Source: Nonomuraea rhodomycinica (lineage in GTDB: Bacteria; Actinomycetota; Actinomycetes; Streptosporangiales; Streptosporangiaceae). From it: DNA of 64,000 bases. This document shows, piece after piece, positions 27,734-36,875 of the stretch. The translations under genes were made by a program, and so were the position numbers. The notes under the pieces were generated by a model. It made no database searches. It saw nothing but the letters and a program-made list of their open reading frames with translations, and was not told where the DNA came from. Positions within the stretch are counted from its first letter, which is position 1. Every line of letters starts with the position of its first letter. The stretch is from NCBI RefSeq assembly GCF_013363995.1, contig NZ_JABWGO010000002.1:62001-126000 (forward strand), in the 5' to 3' direction.

Positions 27734-28648
27734 ATGCAGATCGGGTTCGCGGTCCCCCAGTACGGCCTCTTCGCCGATCCGGACTTCATCCGCCGGGCGA
27801 GCACGGACCTGGAGGCCATGGGCTACCACAGCCTGTGGGCCGGTGACCGGGTGCTGGTGCCGCTGGCGCCCAGCGACCGCTACCCGGGCGGCGACGGCAC
27901 CATCCCTCCGGCGTTCACCCGGTTCTTCGACCCGCTCGCGGCGCTGACCCTGGCGGCCGTGAGCACCCGCGCCGTGCGGCTGGGCACCAGCGCGCTCAAC
28001 GCCCTGTGGCAGCCGCCGGTCGTGCTCGCCCGCGCCCTCGCCTCGCTCGACCTGCTCAGCCACGGGCGGCTGGACGTCGGCATCGGGCTCGGCTGGCTGC
28101 GCGACGAGTACACCGCGGCCGGAGTGCCGTGGCGGGGCAGGGGACGGCGGCTGGAGGAGACGCTCGACCTGATGGAGTCGCTCTGGGCCGACAAGGTGGT
28201 GGAGCACGAGGGCCCGCTGTGGACGGTGCCGCCGTCCCACGTCGATCTCAAGCCCGTCCAGCGGCCCCGCCCGCCGATCCTGCTCGCCGGGTTCACCCCG
28301 GCGGCGCTGGAACGGGTGGGCCGGCGCGCCGACGGCTGGCTCGGCGCGGCGATGCCGCCGGCCTACCTGACGTCCCTGTGGGAGGTGGCGCTGCGGGCCG
28401 CCGAGCGGGCCGGCCGGGACCCGTCGGAGCTGCGCATGGTGGTGCGCGTCAACCCGGTGATCACCGCCGCGCCCGTACCCGCCGACCGGGTGCCGCGCGA
28501 GGGCACCGTCCGCCAGCTCGCCGACTACCTGCTCGGCCTGACCGAGCTGGGCGTCCACGAGGCGTTCGTGGACGTGCAGCCGGCGGAGTCCTCGCAGGCG
28601 CGGTTCATGGAGGTCGCCCAGGAGCTCATCGGCCTCATGGGGCGGTGA
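27734..28648 (+). CDS. LLM class F420-dependent oxidoreductase
   Basis: A 304-aa bacterial luciferase-like (TIM-barrel) protein. Typical segments are MQIGFAVPQYG at the start, LEAMGYHSLWAGDRVLVP, GRLDVGIGLGWLRDEYTAAG and RPRPPILLAGFTPAALERVG. Length and pattern match the actinobacterial subfamily thought to use F420 rather than FMN; the substrate is unknown. This is unrelated to the luxC/luxE genes at 50107-52622, which encode a different activity. No strong ribosome binding site is seen before ATG 27734. Confidence 0.88.
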   Translation: MQIGFAVPQYGLFADPDFIRRASTDLEAMGYHSLWAGDRVLVPLAPSDRYPGGDGTIPPAFTRFFDPLAALTLAAVSTRAVRLGTSALNALWQPPVVLARALASLDLLSHGRLDVGIGLGWLRDEYTAAGVPWRGRGRRLEETLDLMESLWADKVVEHEGPLWTVPPSHVDLKPVQRPRPPILLAGFTPAALERVGRRADGWLGAAMPPAYLTSLWEVALRAAERAGRDPSELRMVVRVNPVITAAPVPADRVPREGTVRQLADYLLGLTELGVHEAFVDVQPAESSQARFMEVAQELIGLMGR

Positions 28649-28684
28649 CGGCCGGGTTATGCCGCCGTTCCGATGATCGTCGGC

Positions 28685-30157
28685 ATGCGAAAGCTTCTCG
28701 TTCCCGTGCTCGCCGCGGTTGTGCTGGCGGCCGCGGTCCCCTCGAACGCCGCCGGCGCGGACACCCGAACCATCTCCTGGGCGCCGTGCGCGGAGGATCC
28801 CACCGCCGAGTGCGGCACGCTCACCGTTCCCGTCGACTGGGACGACCCGGGGAGCGGCTCGATCGACCTGGCGCTGGCCAGGCGCAAGGCCACGGACCCG
28901 GGGCGGCGGATCGGCTCACTGGTGGTCAATCCCGGCGGCCCCGGCGTCTCGGGCGTCGAGTACGCGCTGCGCGCCGGCGACTACCTCGGCAAGGACCTGA
29001 CCGGCAGGTTCGACGTCGTCGGCTTCGACCCGCGCGGCGTGGGCCGCAGCCACCCGGTCGTCTGCTCGGCCGACCTGCTGAGACACGCCCCCGAGCCGAT
29101 CATGAGGAGCCGGGCCGGCTTCGACGCCCGGCTCGCGTACAACCGGAGCCTGCGCCAGGACTGCCGGGCCCGCACCGGGCCCCTGTACGACCACGTCGAC
29201 ACGCTCAGCGTGGTGCGCGACGTGGACGCGCTGCGCGCCGCGCTCGGCGAGGCCGAGCTGACCTACTACGGCGTCTCCTACGGCACGCTGATCGGCCAGC
29301 AGTACGCCGAGCGCTACCCCGGCAAGGTGCGCGCCGTCGCCATGGACAGCTCCTTCGACCACAGCCTCGGCACGGCCGCCTACCTCGACACCGCCGCCGC
29401 CCACGCGGAGGACTCCTTCGACGCGTTCGCCGCCTGGTGCGCCCGGACCACGACGTGCGCCCTGCACGGCGAGGACGTGCGCCCCCTCTGGACGGACCTG
29501 CTGGCCAGGGCCGATCGCGGTGAGCTGCGCGACCCGTACCAGCCCGACCAGCGGCTGAGCGGCTGGGACGTGGTCAACCAGGCGTTCGCCGCGTTCTACG
29601 GACCGTACTGGAACGAACTGGCCCAGTGGCTCGTCGCCGCCGACACGGGCGCGAGCCCTCCGGCGCGGCGCGTCCCCGCCGTGCCGGGAGAGGGCACGAC
29701 GACGGGACGCGCCGGGGAGGAGGTGGCGCCCTTCGCGCGCACGGTGTTCTGCCAGGACTTCCACCTGCCCGTCCGCGACTACGACGAGTACGCCGCCCAC
29801 CTGCGCAGGCAGTCCGCCATCGCGGAGGACATGCGCTACAGCCCGGCGGCGCTCTACTCGGTGGCCGCCTGCCTGGGCACCCCCGCCCCCGTCCCCAACC
29901 CCCAGCACCGGCTGACGGTGGACGGCACCCCGCCTCTCCTGCTGGTGAACTCGCTGCACGATCCCGCCACCGGCTACCTGTGGGCCCTGGGCACGGCCCG
30001 GCAGATCGGCGGCGACGCCGCGCTCCTCACCTACGAGGGGGCGGGGCACGGCGTCAACGGCCGGGGGGACTGCGTCACGAACGCCGTGACCGGCTACCTG
30101 ACGTCCCTGACCGTGCCGGCTCCGGGGACGCGGTGCCCCGCCCTTCCGGTCAGCTGA
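28685..30157 (+). CDS. Secreted alpha/beta hydrolase, tripeptidyl aminopeptidase-like
   Basis: A 490-aa serine peptidase family S33 (Streptomyces TAP/SlpD type). After a Sec signal peptide (RKLLVPVLAAVVLAAAVPSN) it has the oxyanion region SLVVNPGGPGVSG, nucleophile Ser198 in YYGVSYGTLIGQQYAERYP, and a C-terminal TAP-like domain with the acid in LLLVNSLHDPATGY and the His in YEGAGHGVNG. It likely trims N-terminal di- or tripeptides outside the cell. The ATG at 28673 is an alternative start; neither has a good ribosome binding site. Its 3' end overlaps the convergent beta-propeller gene by 8 bp. Confidence 0.9.
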   Translation: MRKLLVPVLAAVVLAAAVPSNAAGADTRTISWAPCAEDPTAECGTLTVPVDWDDPGSGSIDLALARRKATDPGRRIGSLVVNPGGPGVSGVEYALRAGDYLGKDLTGRFDVVGFDPRGVGRSHPVVCSADLLRHAPEPIMRSRAGFDARLAYNRSLRQDCRARTGPLYDHVDTLSVVRDVDALRAALGEAELTYYGVSYGTLIGQQYAERYPGKVRAVAMDSSFDHSLGTAAYLDTAAAHAEDSFDAFAAWCARTTTCALHGEDVRPLWTDLLARADRGELRDPYQPDQRLSGWDVVNQAFAAFYGPYWNELAQWLVAADTGASPPARRVPAVPGEGTTTGRAGEEVAPFARTVFCQDFHLPVRDYDEYAAHLRRQSAIAEDMRYSPAALYSVAACLGTPAPVPNPQHRLTVDGTPPLLLVNSLHDPATGYLWALGTARQIGGDAALLTYEGAGHGVNGRGDCVTNAVTGYLTSLTVPAPGTRCPALPVS

Positions 30158-32234
30158 ACGGGATCCACGACCGCCGGGCCAGCGAGGCGGCGTCGTTGAC
30201 CTGGACACCCGTGTCGGAGACCGTCCAGATGGCGTCGCCGATGACCATCGAGCGCTGGATGCCCGGCTGGTAGACCATGTCCGACTGGCGCTTCCTCGGG
30301 TGCTCGATCATGCCGGTCCGGGTGATCGCCGAATCGGTGATCTTCAGGACCACCGCGCCGTTCTGTTCGGTGCCCGGCCCGTACGAGTTGAGCGGGATGA
30401 CCGCCGTGCCGGTCTTCGGCCAGAACAGGAACGCGTGCGGATCCCACTCCGCCTCCGAACCGGAGTCCTTCTGGAAGAGCTGCGCCAGGCGGCGCGGGGC
30501 GGCCGGGTCGCTCACGTCGAACAGCGACACCTGCGTGCCCATCGTGCGGCCCTTCTCGCTGGCCTCCTGACCGATGCCGATGAGCCGGCCGTCACCGGCC
30601 GGGTGCAGGTACGCGGAGTAGCCGGTGATCTTCAGCTCGCCGGTGACCTTCGGGGCGGCCGGGTCGCGCAGGTCGAGCGTGTACAGCGGGTCCACCTGCC
30701 GGAACGTCACGACGTAGCCCACCGGCCCGATGAAGCGCACCGAGTAGATCCGCTCGCCCTTGCCGAGGCCGCCGACCTGGCCGGTCTCGGCCAGGTCCGA
30801 GGTCCTGAGCACGTGGACGCCGCTCTCGCTCCGCTCGCCGTCGGCCGAGGTCACGGTGGTGGCGACGCGCAGGTGACCCTCGTGCTCGGACAGGCTGTAC
30901 TGGTTCAGCAGCCGGCCCGGGACCTTGCCCGAGGCCGCGTAGACCGGCGCGCCGGGGCCGCCGATGTCGAAGCGGTGGACCTCGGTCTCCTCGGGCGGGA
31001 CCGTGGGGGTGCGGGTGGCCTTCGGGGCGTCCGTGGGCGACTCCGTGGGCGACTCCGTCGGGGCTTCGGTCGGGGTGACGCTGGTCGTCGGGGTGAGGGT
31101 GGACGTCGGGGTGACGGTGGGCTCGGCCGGGGTGGGGTCGTCGGCCGGGGCCTGCGCCGTGCTGCTCGGCGCGTCCGGCACCGGCTCCGCCGTGTCCTCC
31201 ATGACCGCCGGGTTCACCGGCCACCAGCGCGGGTTGCTGGCCACGTACAGGCTCTGTCCGGTGCCGTAGACGGTGTCGCCGTCGGCGGCCAGGGCGATCG
31301 GGTCGGTGCCCGCCTCGGTGACGCCCCGCGCGAGGTCGAGGGTGTGGACGGTCAGCAGCGAGGCGCCGGTGTAGTCGGCGGGGTGGCTGATCCGCTCGCA
31401 CGGCACGGACAGCTCGCGCTTGGCGCCGGAGGCGTCGGTGATCTCCACCTTGGGCTGCCACGCGCCGGCGGGCGCCGCGCGGACCGCCTGCTGGTTGAGC
31501 CGGCGCCGTTCGGCTTCCGTGGCGTTCTCCTTGGCCTCGGGCAGCGTGATGTCCGGCTCCGAGCGGGTGACGATCCGGACGACCGAGCCGACCATCCGGG
31601 CGTCCACGTACTGGCCGCGCGGCCGGATCGTGGACAGCACCTTCGGCTTGCCGCTCAGGTCGACGAGGACGTACCGGGTGTCGGCCTTCATGGGGGCGAT
31701 CGACTTGTACATGATGCCGCCGCCGCGCAGCAGCACCAGCGCCCGGTCACCGGACATGAGCAGGTCCGCGGGCAGGTAGGCGGGCTCGTCGTCGCCGGTC
31801 AGCTTCAGCTTGGCGGTGACCTCCCGCGTGGCGGCGTCGATGATCCGCAGCGTGCCGCCGGTGACCGTGACGACGCGGGCGCCGTCGGTCTTGACCAGGT
31901 CCGGCTCGTCCACGCCCGCCTCGTGCGTGTTCGTGGTGGAGTGCTCCAGCGTGATCGTCGACTTGGCCTGCGGCACGGCCATCGCGGTGTCGCGCCGCTC
32001 CATCATGAGCACGGGGCCGCCGAACCCCCACGGCCCGACGGTGCGCGCGGCGTGCTCGCGCAGGCCGGCCAGCATGTCGTCGCAGCCGCTGTACGCCACC
32101 AGCCGCACGGCCCCGAGCGGTCGCCGGGCGGGGGAGGAGGCGTCGGGCCCCGCCTCCCCGGCCGGGGAGGTGCAGGCGGCGGCGGCCGTGACGAGAGCGA
32201 GGGCGGCCGTCGCCGTACGGGTCAGGGTCTTCAT
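30150..32234 (-). CDS. Secreted beta-propeller domain lipoprotein
   Basis: A 694-aa extracytoplasmic protein of the beta-propeller family that includes archaeal and actinobacterial surface proteins. It has a short signal sequence with a plausible lipobox Cys21, then EPDLVKTDGARVVTVTGGTL-type propeller blades, a Thr/Pro/Ser-rich linker (about residues 370-430, many TPT and ESPT motifs) and further blades with RRLAQLFQKDSGSEAEWDPH and FLFWPKTGTAVIPLNSYG. Function unknown; secreted propellers often bind partners or sugars. Start chosen at ATG 32234 (ATG 32243 also possible). Lies 32 bp after the kinase gene on the same strand, so probably co-transcribed. Confidence 0.85.
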   Translation of the reverse strand: MKTLTRTATAALALVTAAAACTSPAGEAGPDASSPARRPLGAVRLVAYSGCDDMLAGLREHAARTVGPWGFGGPVLMMERRDTAMAVPQAKSTITLEHSTTNTHEAGVDEPDLVKTDGARVVTVTGGTLRIIDAATREVTAKLKLTGDDEPAYLPADLLMSGDRALVLLRGGGIMYKSIAPMKADTRYVLVDLSGKPKVLSTIRPRGQYVDARMVGSVVRIVTRSEPDITLPEAKENATEAERRRLNQQAVRAAPAGAWQPKVEITDASGAKRELSVPCERISHPADYTGASLLTVHTLDLARGVTEAGTDPIALAADGDTVYGTGQSLYVASNPRWWPVNPAVMEDTAEPVPDAPSSTAQAPADDPTPAEPTVTPTSTLTPTTSVTPTEAPTESPTESPTDAPKATRTPTVPPEETEVHRFDIGGPGAPVYAASGKVPGRLLNQYSLSEHEGHLRVATTVTSADGERSESGVHVLRTSDLAETGQVGGLGKGERIYSVRFIGPVGYVVTFRQVDPLYTLDLRDPAAPKVTGELKITGYSAYLHPAGDGRLIGIGQEASEKGRTMGTQVSLFDVSDPAAPRRLAQLFQKDSGSEAEWDPHAFLFWPKTGTAVIPLNSYGPGTEQNGAVVLKITDSAITRTGMIEHPRKRQSDMVYQPGIQRSMVIGDAIWTVSDTGVQVNDAASLARRSWIPFS

Positions 32235-32266
32235 GACCACCATCACGGATGGGCGATCGCGCCGGT

Positions 32267-34450
32267 TCAGCCGCCCTTGCCGGGGTTGACGGTGAAGACC
32301 GGGCTGAAGTCCAGTTCGTCCGGGACCTCCAGCAGCTTGCGCACCAGCCGGCCGTCGAACCCGACGACCTGGATCTGGTCGGTGGAGGCGTTGTCCTGCT
32401 CCCAGCAGTAGAGGTGCGTCTCGTCGTACCAGCCGAGCACCTTGTCGCAGTCGGAGGAGAACGTGCGCACGCGCTCGCCGGTGGCGGAGTCCCACACGCA
32501 GTGGTCGCCGTCGTCGCCGCCCGGGCAGTTCGTCACGAACGCCTTGCCCGACGGCGAGAAGATGTCCTGCGTGCCCGACGCGAGCGAGCCGACGCCCGGC
32601 ACGTCACGCACGGTCTTGCCGGCGGCGTCGAAGAAGCGCAGCCCCTTGCCCGAGCCGTACAGGTTGACCACGCCCCGCTGCTCGGCGTCCCAGCCGAACC
32701 CGGTGTCGGGCAGGGCCTGACCGCCCGGCAGCCGCACCACGCCGGCCTTCGCCTCGGCCACGTCCACCAGGACGAACCCCGGGTACAGCCAGTCCTCCTT
32801 GCCGTCGGCGTTCTTGGTCTCCTTCTCGATGTTGAGCAGCAGCTTGGAGCCGTCGCGCGACCACGCGCGGATGCTGCTGATCTGCGGCTTGCGCACGGTC
32901 TTCACCGTGGACGTCGCGCCCGAGGTGCGGTCGGTGATGACCACCGAATCGTAGCCGTCAGCGGTGTACTTGCGGCCCCGCGCGGCGAGGTAGCGGCCGT
33001 CGGGGGAGACCAGCGTCTCCCAGTTGGCGCTGTACTTCTGGAAGGAACCGCCGCGCAGCGTCTTCCTGGCGTAGTCGACCCAGTCGTCGGACTTCTTGTC
33101 GTAGACCTCGTACGAGGTGAGCGTGACCGGGTCGGACGGCAGCTCGAACAGGTAGATGGAGCCGCCCGGCAGCCGCTTCCTGACCGGGGTCTGCGTGACG
33201 CGCTCCGAGGGCGTGGCGGTCGAGCGCCTGGACGTGTTCGTGGCCGAGGGCTTCGGCGAGGCGGTCGTCGCCTTGCGCTGGGACACGATCACCGCGACGC
33301 CGGCCAGCAGGAGCAGCGTGACGGCCGCGGTCACGCCGACGATCAGCGGGGCCCGGCTCCTGCGCCGCGACGGTGAGCCGGGGGCCGGCGGAGGGCCGGA
33401 GAAGCCGGGACCCGGACGCTGCGGGGGCACCGGCCCCGACGGCGGCCCCTGCTGCCGGCCGGGACCCCACGGCGGCGCCTGCTGGAACTGGCCGCCCTGC
33501 GCCGCCTGCCCGGACGGCATGGGCTGAGACGTCTGCGGGTGTGACGCCATCTGCGGGTGCGACGCCGCCTGCGGGTGTGACGCCATCTGCGGGTGCGACG
33601 CCGCCTGCGGGTGCGACGCCGGCTGCGGCTGCCCCGTCCGGCCCGGCTGCTGGATGAGCCGCATGAGCACCTGCTCGGCCGTGGGCCGCCGCGCCGGGTC
33701 CTTGTCGAGGCACGCGGCCACCAGCTCGCGCAGCGGCCCGTCGAGGACCCCCAGGTCGGGCGGGTTGTTGAGGACCCGGTTGATCACGGCCGGCATCGTG
33801 TCGCTGCCGAACGGCGCCCGGCCCGACGCCGCGTACACCATGGTGCTCGCCCACGAGAACATGTCGGCGGCCGGTCCGGCCGGGTGGCCGAGGATCTGCT
33901 CGGGCGGCATGTACGACGGCGTGCCCACCGGCATGCCGCTGATCGTCGAGGTGGCGTTGAGCGCGCGGGCGATGCCGAAGTCGATGACCCGCGGCCCGTC
34001 GGCGCCGAGGATGACGTTGGCCGGCTTGACGTCGCGGTGGACGACGCCCGCCTGGTGGATGGCCGCCAGCGCGGTGGCGGTGCCGATCGCCAGCCGGTGC
34101 AGGGACGCCCCGGCGCGTGGCCCCTCGTCCTGCACGATCCGCTGGAGCGACGGCCCCTCGATGAACTCGCTGACGATGTACGGCCGCTCCTGCTCGACGC
34201 CCGAGCCGAGCACGGCCGCGGTGCAGAAGGGCGCGATGCGCTGGGCCACCTGTGCCTCGCGCAGGAACCGCTCGACGCTCACCCGGTCGGCCGCGAGGTC
34301 GTGGCGCAGCCACTTGACGGCGAACTGCGCTCCCGTGTGGTCCTTGGCCAGGTAGACGACTCCCTGGCCGCCTTCGCCGAGCCTGCCGACGAGCTCCAGG
34401 CCCGCGAGCCGTTGCGGGTCGCCGGGTCTGAGCGGAGCGATGGAAGGCAT
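32267..34450 (-). CDS. Transmembrane serine/threonine protein kinase
   Basis: A 727-aa PknB-type kinase. Residues about 16-265 form the kinase domain with the glycine loop GEGGQGVVY, ATP lysine Lys46, HRDVKPANV (catalytic Asp140) and DFG at 157-159. A Pro/Gln-rich linker holds an ASHPQA/ASHPQM repeat (residues 278-306), then one transmembrane helix (about 367-390) and an extracellular part of about 335 residues that looks like WD40/beta-propeller blades rather than PASTA repeats. It probably senses an external signal and phosphorylates cytoplasmic targets. The adjacent secreted propeller protein may act with it. A TetR-type palindrome lies just upstream. Confidence 0.93.
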   Translation of the reverse strand: MPSIAPLRPGDPQRLAGLELVGRLGEGGQGVVYLAKDHTGAQFAVKWLRHDLAADRVSVERFLREAQVAQRIAPFCTAAVLGSGVEQERPYIVSEFIEGPSLQRIVQDEGPRAGASLHRLAIGTATALAAIHQAGVVHRDVKPANVILGADGPRVIDFGIARALNATSTISGMPVGTPSYMPPEQILGHPAGPAADMFSWASTMVYAASGRAPFGSDTMPAVINRVLNNPPDLGVLDGPLRELVAACLDKDPARRPTAEQVLMRLIQQPGRTGQPQPASHPQAASHPQMASHPQAASHPQMASHPQTSQPMPSGQAAQGGQFQQAPPWGPGRQQGPPSGPVPPQRPGPGFSGPPPAPGSPSRRRSRAPLIVGVTAAVTLLLLAGVAVIVSQRKATTASPKPSATNTSRRSTATPSERVTQTPVRKRLPGGSIYLFELPSDPVTLTSYEVYDKKSDDWVDYARKTLRGGSFQKYSANWETLVSPDGRYLAARGRKYTADGYDSVVITDRTSGATSTVKTVRKPQISSIRAWSRDGSKLLLNIEKETKNADGKEDWLYPGFVLVDVAEAKAGVVRLPGGQALPDTGFGWDAEQRGVVNLYGSGKGLRFFDAAGKTVRDVPGVGSLASGTQDIFSPSGKAFVTNCPGGDDGDHCVWDSATGERVRTFSSDCDKVLGWYDETHLYCWEQDNASTDQIQVVGFDGRLVRKLLEVPDELDFSPVFTVNPGKGG
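33533..33619. repeat. 18-bp tandem repeat in the kinase linker
   Basis: About five units coding for the six-residue repeat ASHPQA or ASHPQM, alternating, in the juxtamembrane linker of the Ser/Thr kinase. In-frame length variation here would change the distance between kinase domain and membrane without breaking the gene. Confidence 0.9.
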
Positions 34451-34486
34451 GAGGGGATTGTGGCCCTTAGCCGTTCATCCGCAAAA

Positions 34487-34502
34487 ACTACCGGTCGGTA
34501 GT
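34487..34502. promoter_or_regulatory. Perfect palindrome ACTACCG-GT-CGGTAGT
   Basis: Seven-base arms around a two-base centre, midway between the divergent kinase and aldehyde dehydrogenase genes. The shape and the ACCGGTCGGT core are typical of TetR-family operators. No TetR gene is adjacent, so the regulator is unknown. Confidence 0.6.
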
Positions 34503-34525
34503 AACTCCGGAATATCCTTCTGACC

Positions 34526-36064
34526 ATGCACGTGACGACGCCTGAGCGCGTGACGACGGCCCACGTGACCTCCAGCGGGGAGACCCGGGAGATCAGCACG
34601 CCGTTCACCGGCGAACCAGTGGCCCGGATGCCCCTTTCCAGCGCCGACGACGTCAGCCGCGCCCACGCCAGGGCCCGCGCCGCCCAGGCCGAGTGGGCCG
34701 CGCGGCCGGTCGCCGAGCGCGTGCGCCCGTTCCTGCGGCTGCACGACGCGATGCTCGACCGCCGCTCCGAGGTCCTCGACATCCTGCAGGACGAGACGGG
34801 CAAGGCCCGCCGGCACGCCCTGGAGGAGGTGCTGGACGTCGCGGGCTGCGCGCTGTACTACGCCCGCCGCGCGCCGCGCCTGCTCGCACCGCGCCGCCGG
34901 CAGGGCATCTTCCCGGTCGCCACGCGGGTCAGCGAGCTGCGCGCCCCGAAGGGCGTGGTCGCGCTCGTCTCGCCGTGGAACTACCCGCTCTCCCTCGGCG
35001 TCACCGACGCCGTGCCGGCCCTGCTGGCGGGCAACGCGATCGTCCACAAGCCCGACACGCAGACCGCGCTGTCCACGCTGTGGACCATCGAGCTGCTGGT
35101 CGAGCTGGGCATGCCCCGCGAGATCTGGCAGGTCGTGCTCGGCGAGCCCGCCGAGGTGGGCGAGGCGCTGCTCGACGGCGCCGACTACGTGGCCTTCACC
35201 GGCTCCACCCGCGGCGGCCGGAAGATCGCCGAGGAGGCCGCCAAGCGGCTCATCGGCTGCTCGCTGGAGCTGGGCGGCAAGAACCCGATGCTGGTCCTCG
35301 ACGACGCCGACCTCGACCGCGCCGTCCAGGGCGCCGTGCGCGCCTGCTTCACCAACGCGGGCCAGCTCTGCCTGTCGATCGAGCGGCTGTACGTCCACGC
35401 GAGCGTCTTCGACGCCTTCGCCGAGCGCTTCGCCGCCCAGGCGCGCGGCCTGCGGCTGGCCGCCGGGCACGACTGGTCGGCCGACATGGGCTCGCTCACC
35501 TCACGCCGCCAGCTCGACGCCGTCACCGCGCACGTGGAGGACGCGCTGGCCAAGGGCGCGACCCTGCTGGCCGGCGGCCGGGCCAGGCCCGACGTCGGCC
35601 CGCTGTTCTACGAGCCGACCATCCTCACGGGCGTCACCGAGGAGATGGACCTGTGCCGGGAGGAGACGTTCGGCCCGGTCGTCGCCCTGCACCCGTTCTC
35701 CTCCGACGACGAGGCGGTGGCGCTGGCCAACGACACGGTCTACGGGCTCAACGCCTCCATCTGGACCTCCGACCCGGCGCGCGGCCGCGCCCTGGCCGCC
35801 CGGGTCCGGGCCGGCACGGTCAACGTCAACGAGGGGTACGGCGCCGCGTACGCCTCCTACGACGCGCCGATGGGCGGCATGAAGGCGTCCGGCCTCGGCC
35901 GCAGGCACGGCGCCGAGGGGCTGCTGCGCTACACCGAGGCGCAGACCGTGGCCGCGCAGGCGCCGTGGCTCGGGTTCGAGCCGCCGGGCGGCATGCCGTA
36001 CGAGAAGTGGGCCGGCGTCCTGGCCACCACCCTCAAGACCATGCGCCGCCTGCGCCTGAAGTGA
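34526..36064 (+). CDS. Aldehyde dehydrogenase, succinate-semialdehyde type
   Basis: A 512-aa NAD(P)-dependent aldehyde dehydrogenase. Key residues are in place: VALVSPWNYPLSLGVTDAVP (nucleotide-binding Asn), AFTGSTRGGRKI, general base Glu248 in LELGGKNPM, catalytic Cys282 in FTNAGQLCLSIERL and EETFGPVVAL. Sequence style is that of actinobacterial succinic-semialdehyde dehydrogenase GabD2, but the substrate cannot be fixed from sequence. It is divergent from the kinase gene, with a TetR-type palindrome in the short gap, and is followed 42 bp later by the MBL hydrolase. Confidence 0.88.
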   Translation: MHVTTPERVTTAHVTSSGETREISTPFTGEPVARMPLSSADDVSRAHARARAAQAEWAARPVAERVRPFLRLHDAMLDRRSEVLDILQDETGKARRHALEEVLDVAGCALYYARRAPRLLAPRRRQGIFPVATRVSELRAPKGVVALVSPWNYPLSLGVTDAVPALLAGNAIVHKPDTQTALSTLWTIELLVELGMPREIWQVVLGEPAEVGEALLDGADYVAFTGSTRGGRKIAEEAAKRLIGCSLELGGKNPMLVLDDADLDRAVQGAVRACFTNAGQLCLSIERLYVHASVFDAFAERFAAQARGLRLAAGHDWSADMGSLTSRRQLDAVTAHVEDALAKGATLLAGGRARPDVGPLFYEPTILTGVTEEMDLCREETFGPVVALHPFSSDDEAVALANDTVYGLNASIWTSDPARGRALAARVRAGTVNVNEGYGAAYASYDAPMGGMKASGLGRRHGAEGLLRYTEAQTVAAQAPWLGFEPPGGMPYEKWAGVLATTLKTMRRLRLK

Positions 36065-36106
36065 CGCCGGGGAATATCCGGGGTGTCCGCGGTGTCGTAG
36101 CCGACC

Positions 36107-36865
36107 ATGGAGATGCGTTACGTGGGCGGCCCCACGGCTGTACTGGAGATCGGCGGCGTGCGCCTGCTGACGGATCCGACCTTCGACCCGCCGGGTGACT
36201 ACCCGATCGGGCAGCGGGTGCTCACGAAGACCGGCGGCCCGGCGTTCGGCCCGGACGGGGCGGGGCCGGTCGACGCGGTGCTCCTCTCGCACGACCACCA
36301 CCCCGACAACCTGGACCGGGCCGGCCGCGACTACCTCGCCGCCGCGCCCCTCGTGCTGTCCACCGCGTCGGCGGCCGAACGCGTCGGCCCGCCCGTGCGC
36401 GCCCTGCCGAACTGGGAGCACGTCGAGCTGCCCCGCCCCGACGGCGGCGTCCTGCGGATCACCAGCGTGCCCGCCCAGCACGGCCCCGACGGCAGCGAGC
36501 ACCTCGTGGGCGAGGTCACCGGGTTCGCGCTGAGCGGCGACGGGCTGCCGACCGTGTACGTGAGCGGCGACAACGCCTCCCTCGACGTGGTGCGCGCCAT
36601 CGCCTCCCGGCTGGGGCCGGTGGACGTGGCCGTGCTGTTCGCGGGCGCGGCGCGCACCCCGTTGATCGAGGGCGCGAACCTCACGCTGTCGAGTGACGAC
36701 GTGGTCGAGGCCGCCGGCCTGCTGGGCGCCCGGCACGTGGTGCCGCTGCACTTCGAGCACTGGGCCCACTTCTCGCAGGGCCGCGACACGCTGGCCGCGG
36801 CGCTGGCGCCGCTGGGCGAGCGGGCCCGTCTGCTCGCCCCCGGCGAGCGGATCACCCTGGTCTGA
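36107..36865 (+). CDS. MBL-fold metal-dependent hydrolase (UlaG-like)
   Basis: A 252-aa metallo-beta-lactamase fold protein of the UlaG/YbaF-type group. It starts MEMRYVGGPTAVLEIGGVRL, has the metal motif in LLSHDHHPDNLD (HxHxDN variant), further ligands in VPAQHGPDG and VYVSGDNAS, and a C-terminal His in VPLHFEHWAHF. Such proteins hydrolyse phosphodiesters, lactones or similar; the substrate is unknown. It sits between the aldehyde dehydrogenase and a convergent SDR gene 10 bp away. Confidence 0.85.
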   Translation: MEMRYVGGPTAVLEIGGVRLLTDPTFDPPGDYPIGQRVLTKTGGPAFGPDGAGPVDAVLLSHDHHPDNLDRAGRDYLAAAPLVLSTASAAERVGPPVRALPNWEHVELPRPDGGVLRITSVPAQHGPDGSEHLVGEVTGFALSGDGLPTVYVSGDNASLDVVRAIASRLGPVDVAVLFAGAARTPLIEGANLTLSSDDVVEAAGLLGARHVVPLHFEHWAHFSQGRDTLAAALAPLGERARLLAPGERITLV

Positions 36866-36875
36866 CCGCGGCGCC

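Noticed and set aside
27734..28648. LLM flavoprotein as the luciferase partner of luxC and luxE
   Set aside because: It lies more than 21 kb from the lux-type genes, is a single gene of the F420-type subgroup, and no luxA/luxB pair is seen.
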